From Planctomycetota bacterium (GTDB lineage Bacteria; Planctomycetota; Planctomycetia; Pirellulales; S012-138), in the NCBI GenBank assembly GCA_026982835.1, contig JALSGI010000914.1, positions 1 to 7,836 of the forward strand: DNA of 7,836 nucleotides, in the 5' to 3' direction. How positions within the stretch are numbered: position 1 is the stretch's first letter; every line of letters begins with the position of its first letter. The translations under genes were made by a program, and so were the position numbers. The notes beneath the pieces were generated by a model. It ran no database searches, had not been told where the DNA came from, and saw only the letters and a list, made by a program, of their open reading frames with translations. Positions 3,981-7,836 of this stretch are shown here, piece after piece.

Positions 3981-5954
3981 TCACGATCCCCGCTTGGGGG
4001 CGTGCTCTCCAGGACGAAGGACAAAAGAGACGATGGACCATCCATCGGGATCGGAGTGAACCAGGACGCCTCCTGCGGGCAGCTGGTCGGCCACCTTCTC
4101 AAAGGGAGGAAGCAGCTTGCCGTCGATGAGCTGCTTGCCGTTCTCGTCCACCAGGCGGCCCAGCCCGATCAGCAGCTGGATCACCATGTTCCCGCTGGCG
4201 GCGATTTTGTTTTGTCGGGCCAGCCGGTAGGTACTGCGAAACTGTTCCGCCGTATTTTCAAAACGGAAGAAGCTGAGATGGTTCCATCCTTGTCGCTGGG
4301 CTTCCCGTTCAGCTGCCTGGTGGACCCGCTGGAAATCGGGAAGTTGAGCCACCGGGGTATCCGAAGGCTTGGCGGCCTTCAGGTTTTTCAGCAACTCCAC
4401 CAGCAAGCTCAGGTGGCTGGCATAAAACAGGTGGCCGCCGTAAACGCAGACACCTTCGGGCTCCGAGGGTTTGGGCTTGGGGGCAGGCACCACCACTCCC
4501 GGATGCTGGTCGCCCACGGCCACTTGCACCGGCCCCACCTCCACTTCCGGAACGTTGTTCGTCTTGGGCAGGAGGGCCCAGATTTTCAAGCCGGGGATCA
4601 GGTCGTCCCGGAGTTTAGCCTCCGGCTTGAAATAACGGTCGATGGCCGAAGCGACCACCTTGCGACTTTCCGGAGTGTCCTTGATGGTCAGGATCACCAC
4701 TCGCCGAGGACGATCGTGCCCCCGGGCCTGGTTGGCCGCGCTGAGGAGCAGGCAATCGTGTTCCAACTGGGCCATGATTTCTTCCCGCAAGTCCACTTGG
4801 GGACCGTCCTGGTCGTCGCGGATACTCTCCAGGGAGCTTTTCCAGGTCCCTTCTGCTCCGTCAGCGACGACTTGATCGAACAGGGGCCCGATGTTGTCGA
4901 AGGTGCGTAGCACGTCCAGGCGAAGGCGGCCCACACTGGCCAGCTTGCCGGCCACCCAGGCCGGCGGGAGTTGCAACACGTGCTGGTGGTTGTAGAGGGA
5001 GAGCACGTGGACGGCGCCTTTCCAGGGCCGGGGAGCATAGATTTTGATCCGGTGCTCCATGTCGTAGGTTTTTCCGGCAAGGGTGAGCAGGCCGGCGGCG
5101 CCCTGGATTTGCTCGAAGCCGGTTCGGGAAAAGACCTCGAACCAGTCCACATCCTCCGTCTCCGAACCCCCCTCACCGGAAGGGAGGAGCCTGCCCTTCC
5201 AGGCCCGCGCGGCCCGGACCAGACCCAAAGGGCGCACAAACCATCGCAGGCAGACGGGCTGGTCGGTGCCCCGCCGCTGGGCCATCAAACCTTTCATGGT
5301 CGCCTGGAAGACCGGATCGGCGGCCAGGTTGGGCTGCGTTTTGAGTTCCATGCGGGCACGGATCGCCTTGGCTACCTCCAAGTCCTTGGTCAGGCAGAGG
5401 ACCTCGTTGAAAAAGAAATAGACCAGCAGGGTCCTTTGCTGGTTTCCTCGCCGCCGCAGGTATTGGGCCAGGGGCGGAGAGAACTCCCGGTGAAGCCGGA
5501 GTTCCACCTGGCGCCTTTTTGTCGGGGGCTGCAGCCGGGCATGGACTTGACGAATCGCATCAGCTGCCTGGTTCTCCCGCCCCTGGAAGTTCACCAGCAG
5601 CACGGGAGTCGGTTTCCGACCCTGGGGATGCACCAGGGCCAGGGCGACTTCCCCGCCCGCAATCCGGCGAATCTCTTCCCAGGTGATCCTCAGTCCCACT
5701 ACGTCGGCTCGCTGGCCTTCCCGTTGCCGTTCCCAGGCTTGGATGGCCTTTGCAAACAGCTGGCTGGACAGCAATCGTCCCAGCTGGGTTTGCTCCCACG
5801 CCCGATCCAGCTGCTCCAGGTCCGAGATGGAAAGCCACCCTTGTACCTCGGGCGGAAGCCAATGGGTGCTATCGCGCTGTTGAGCTGGGAGGTGCTCGAC
5901 CAGACCCAGGCTCACTAAGCACCCGACCGCCGCCAGGAACACGCCATACCGCAT
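3981..5954 (-). CDS. Exported protein of unknown function, 657 residues
   Basis: The start is ATG 5954, with a strong Shine-Dalgarno (AAGGAGA at 5963-5969, 8-base spacer). Residues 1-25 are a signal peptide (MRYG, a hydrophobic core through about residue 19, then HLPAQQ, probably cut after Ala24). The mature protein opens with LPPEVQGWLSISDLEQLDRAW followed by TQLGRLL. That opening, and the ending LPAGGVLVHSDPDGWSIVSFVL, remind me of large exported planctomycete proteins lacking known enzymatic motifs; this is recall, not a search result. No metal-binding cluster, nucleotide-binding loop, transmembrane helix after the signal peptide, or catalytic signature was found. The composition is globular, with alternating beta-like segments (residues 103-124, 175-188, 418-424, 506-512) and charged helices (about 540-582). 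A Pro/Lys linker (PAPKPKPSEPEG, about 490-501) may separate two domains. It lies 195 bases downstream of serA on the same strand, but its own strong ribosome site and the spacer suggest separate control. Confidence 0.85.
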   Translation of the reverse strand: MRYGVFLAAVGCLVSLGLVEHLPAQQRDSTHWLPPEVQGWLSISDLEQLDRAWEQTQLGRLLSSQLFAKAIQAWERQREGQRADVVGLRITWEEIRRIAGGEVALALVHPQGRKPTPVLLVNFQGRENQAADAIRQVHARLQPPTKRRQVELRLHREFSPPLAQYLRRRGNQQRTLLVYFFFNEVLCLTKDLEVAKAIRARMELKTQPNLAADPVFQATMKGLMAQRRGTDQPVCLRWFVRPLGLVRAARAWKGRLLPSGEGGSETEDVDWFEVFSRTGFEQIQGAAGLLTLAGKTYDMEHRIKIYAPRPWKGAVHVLSLYNHQHVLQLPPAWVAGKLASVGRLRLDVLRTFDNIGPLFDQVVADGAEGTWKSSLESIRDDQDGPQVDLREEIMAQLEHDCLLLSAANQARGHDRPRRVVILTIKDTPESRKVVASAIDRYFKPEAKLRDDLIPGLKIWALLPKTNNVPEVEVGPVQVAVGDQHPGVVVPAPKPKPSEPEGVCVYGGHLFYASHLSLLVELLKNLKAAKPSDTPVAQLPDFQRVHQAAEREAQRQGWNHLSFFRFENTAEQFRSTYRLARQNKIAASGNMVIQLLIGLGRLVDENGKQLIDGKLLPPFEKVADQLPAGGVLVHSDPDGWSIVSFVLRPGEHAPKRGS

Positions 5955-5962
5955 GACCCAGT

Positions 5963-5969
5963 TCTCCTT
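5963..5969 (-). promoter_or_regulatory. Strong ribosome binding site of the 657-residue exported protein
   Basis: AAGGAGA on the minus strand with an 8-base spacer to ATG 5954. It fixes the start exactly at the signal peptide. Confidence 0.7.
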
Positions 5970-6115
5970 TCCCGCAACAAAACTGGCCGGACCTCTGGCA
6001 AAGGCTAACCCTCTGCTTAGTCAGTTTTCCTACCCGGCACAAGGCAGATTTGTTCCGTTCCCCCCTGCGGATGGGGATTTTCGACCAGACACATCAACTC
6101 GTGCTGGCACCCGCC

Positions 6116-6129
6116 GGAGCGAAAGCACC
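6116..6129 (+). repeat. Degenerate hairpin of the intergenic family, loop GAAA
   Basis: GGAGC (6116-6120), GAAA (6121-6124) and GCACC (6125-6129) give four pairs and one A-C mismatch. It mixes the arm types seen at 179-192 (GGTGC/GCACC) and 303-316 (GGAGC/GCTCC). It lies in the 195-base gap downstream of serA. It is the only family member I see outside the three long spacers. Confidence 0.45.
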
Positions 6130-6149
6130 GCTTGAGCAGCTACCGGCCG

Positions 6150-7778
6150 CTAACCGCCCAGCCAGGAGGGCAACTGGTCGGCCGCGGGGAGCTGGATCAC
6201 CTGCAGGCGCTGGATGGCCTGGTGCTGGGCCACCTGCTGGAGGGCTTCCTGCGAAGGGAGGCTGTCCAGGTTCATCACGCCCACGGCTTCCCCGCCCGGC
6301 TCCGCTCCGGCCCGGCCTACGGCCATCTGGGCGATGTTCACCCCGTGGTTGCCGAAGATGGTGCCCACATGCCCGATGATGCCCGGCACATCCCGGTGGC
6401 GGAAAGCCAGCAGGATGCCGTCCAGGTAGGCTTCCAGGCGAAAGTCGTCCACTTGCACCAGGCGGATCATCCGCTGGCCGAACACCGTACCACCGGCCTT
6501 GTAGGTGCCGCGGTCGGTTTCCACCTGGGCGGTGATGAGCGACTGGAAGGAAAGGCTGCGGCGATGGGTCTGTTCTTCCAGTTGGATGCCGCGGTCCCGC
6601 AGCAACACCTCGGCGTTGACCAGGTTCACCTCTTCTTCCAGCGCCCCTTCCAACAACCCGGCGCAAAACGCGGCCGTGACCAGCCGCGTGGATTTTTCGG
6701 CCACCTGCCCCCGGTACTCCAGGCGGCAGCGTTGCGGCGCTCCCTGGTGCCAGGCGGCCAGGAAACGCCCCAGGCGATAGGCCACGTTCAGCTCGTTGCC
6801 CACCGCTTCCAGCTCCTGCCGCGACAGCGGCACCACGTTCACCGCGTGGCGGATCGTCCCGTGCCGGAAAAACTCCAACAGCAGCTCCACCGCCTCCTTG
6901 GCCACCAGGGCCTGCGCCTCCTGGGTGCTGGCCCCCAGGTGGGGCGTGCAAACGACATTGGGCAGCTGGAACAGAGGGCTTTGCGTACACGGTTCTTGTT
7001 CGAACACGTCCAGGGCCACCCCGGCGATCTGTCCGCTCTCCAACCCTTCCAGCAGGGCCTGCTCCTCGTAGATGCCGCCGCGGGCCGCATTGACCAGCCG
7101 CACTCCCGGCTTGAGCAGGTGGAGGTTCTGGCGGTTGACCAGGTTCCGCGTCTCGGGCGTAAGCGGGGTATGGACGGTGAGAAAATCCGCTTGCGGCAGC
7201 AGCTCCTCCACCGAGTCCAGGGCCTCGATCCCCAGCGACTCGGCCCGCTCCCGCGACAGGTACGGATCGTAGCCCACCACCCGCATCTGGAACGCCTTGG
7301 CCCGCGCTGCCACCGCCTGGCCGATCCGCCCCAGGCCGATAATGCCCAGCGTTTTGCCCGCCAGCTGGGTGCCCATGTAGCGGCTGCGGTCCCAGCGGCC
7401 CTGCTTGAGGCTTTCAAACGCCGGGGCGATGTTGCGAGCCAGGGCCAGCAGCAGGGCCATCGTGTGCTCGGCCGTGCTGATGGTGTTCCCATGCGGGGTG
7501 TTCATCACCACGATACCGGCCCGGGTGGCCGCTTGTTTGTCGATGTTGTCGGTGCCCACCCCGGCCCGGGCAATGGCCCGCAGCCGCCGGTTGCCCGAAA
7601 GCACCTCGGCCGTCAGCTTCACCCCCGAGCGACAAATGGCCCCGTCGAACCGCATCAAAAACTCCCGCAGCTCCTCCCCGGCAAGCCCGGTGCGGACTTC
7701 GTACTCCACATCCGGGGCCTGTTCCAGCAACTGGAGCCCCTGGGGGGAAAGCTTGTCCAGCACAGCGATCCGGACCAT
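6150..7778 (-). CDS. serA: D-3-phosphoglycerate dehydrogenase, long form with ASB and ACT domains
   Basis: This cytoplasmic enzyme oxidises 3-phosphoglycerate to 3-phosphohydroxypyruvate with NAD, the first step of the phosphorylated serine pathway. The 542-residue length fits the long (type I) bacterial form of about 525-530. Residues 1-100 and about 285-315 form the substrate-binding domain. The Rossmann domain carries GLGRIGQ (148-154), with an acidic residue at Asp171 (GYDPY) favouring NAD. Catalytic residues are Arg233 (AARGG), Glu262 (FEQEP) and His280 (PHLGAS). Residues about 320-450 match the intervening ASB-type domain, and about 453-530 match a C-terminal ACT domain (AFRHRDVPGIIGHVGTIFGNHGVNIAQMAVGR). 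In other long-form enzymes the ACT domain can mediate serine feedback; whether it does here is inference. ATG 7778 gives the family-typical opening MVRIAVLDKLSPQGL. The frame is open upstream to the window edge but contains no other ATG, GTG or TTG, and no clear Shine-Dalgarno is visible. No serB or serC is in the window. Confidence 0.95.
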   Translation of the reverse strand: MVRIAVLDKLSPQGLQLLEQAPDVEYEVRTGLAGEELREFLMRFDGAICRSGVKLTAEVLSGNRRLRAIARAGVGTDNIDKQAATRAGIVVMNTPHGNTISTAEHTMALLLALARNIAPAFESLKQGRWDRSRYMGTQLAGKTLGIIGLGRIGQAVAARAKAFQMRVVGYDPYLSRERAESLGIEALDSVEELLPQADFLTVHTPLTPETRNLVNRQNLHLLKPGVRLVNAARGGIYEEQALLEGLESGQIAGVALDVFEQEPCTQSPLFQLPNVVCTPHLGASTQEAQALVAKEAVELLLEFFRHGTIRHAVNVVPLSRQELEAVGNELNVAYRLGRFLAAWHQGAPQRCRLEYRGQVAEKSTRLVTAAFCAGLLEGALEEEVNLVNAEVLLRDRGIQLEEQTHRRSLSFQSLITAQVETDRGTYKAGGTVFGQRMIRLVQVDDFRLEAYLDGILLAFRHRDVPGIIGHVGTIFGNHGVNIAQMAVGRAGAEPGGEAVGVMNLDSLPSQEALQQVAQHQAIQRLQVIQLPAADQLPSWLGG

Positions 7779-7836
7779 GGCGGCTTCTACTTTGGCAAAG
7801 AGGCAAGAGGGGCGGCTTACAGGGGCAAGTCCGTTT

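Noticed and set aside
5919..5921. Lipoprotein cysteine (residue 12, AVGC) in the 657-residue exported protein
   Set aside because: It lies in the middle of the hydrophobic core, too early for a lipobox. The AQ-type cleavage site at residues 24-25 fits better.
7779..7836. Stop codon of an upstream minus-strand gene (frame reading TDLPL then TAA)
   Set aside because: Only five codons are visible before the edge, which is too little to support a gene.

Overview
The window is GC-rich DNA, most probably from a planctomycete, possibly a thermophilic member of the Pirellulales. This assignment is inferred from protein style: several exported proteins with signal peptides ending in Ala-Gln, a large exported protein of no recognised family, a YhaM-like OB-fold/HD protein, and long intergenic spacers packed with GC-rich palindromes. 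No rRNA or other taxonomic marker is present, so the assignment is tentative.

Layout. Positions 1-106 (minus) hold the first 35 codons of an exported protein that runs off the left edge. Positions 107-580 are a divergent spacer with palindromic repeats. Positions 581-1588 (plus) encode an OB-fold plus HD-domain protein of the YhaM 3'-5' exoribonuclease type. Positions 1589-2036 are a repeat-filled spacer. Positions 2037-3500 (plus) encode an exported metallophosphoesterase with a purple-acid-phosphatase-like N-terminal domain. Positions 3501-3980 are a convergent spacer, again repeat-filled. Positions 3981-5954 (minus) encode a 657-residue exported protein of unknown function. Upstream of it on the same strand, 6150-7778 (minus) encodes a long-form D-3-phosphoglycerate dehydrogenase (serA), the entry enzyme of serine biosynthesis. 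The genes do not form an obvious pathway: one RNA-processing enzyme, one exported phosphoesterase, one orphan exported protein and one amino-acid biosynthetic enzyme.

The most unusual content lies between the genes. The three long spacers hold about fifteen short palindromes, and a sixteenth, degenerate one lies between serA and the 657-residue gene. I saw none inside a gene. Stem sequences differ, but each palindrome has a four-base loop that, read on one strand, fits GNNA and is usually closed by a C-G pair. Most loops are true GNRA types (GGAA, GTAA, GTGA, GAAA). Some stems differ by compensatory base-pair changes. The palindromes sit in larger modular cassettes with heptamer tracts (TCTTGGG) and CCTCCAAG/CTCCACGCC tracts. 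The cassette at 1602-1900 recurs in inverted orientation and in the same module order at 3742-3925, so the metallophosphoesterase gene is bracketed by inverted copies. This looks like a dispersed, structure-conserved repeat family.
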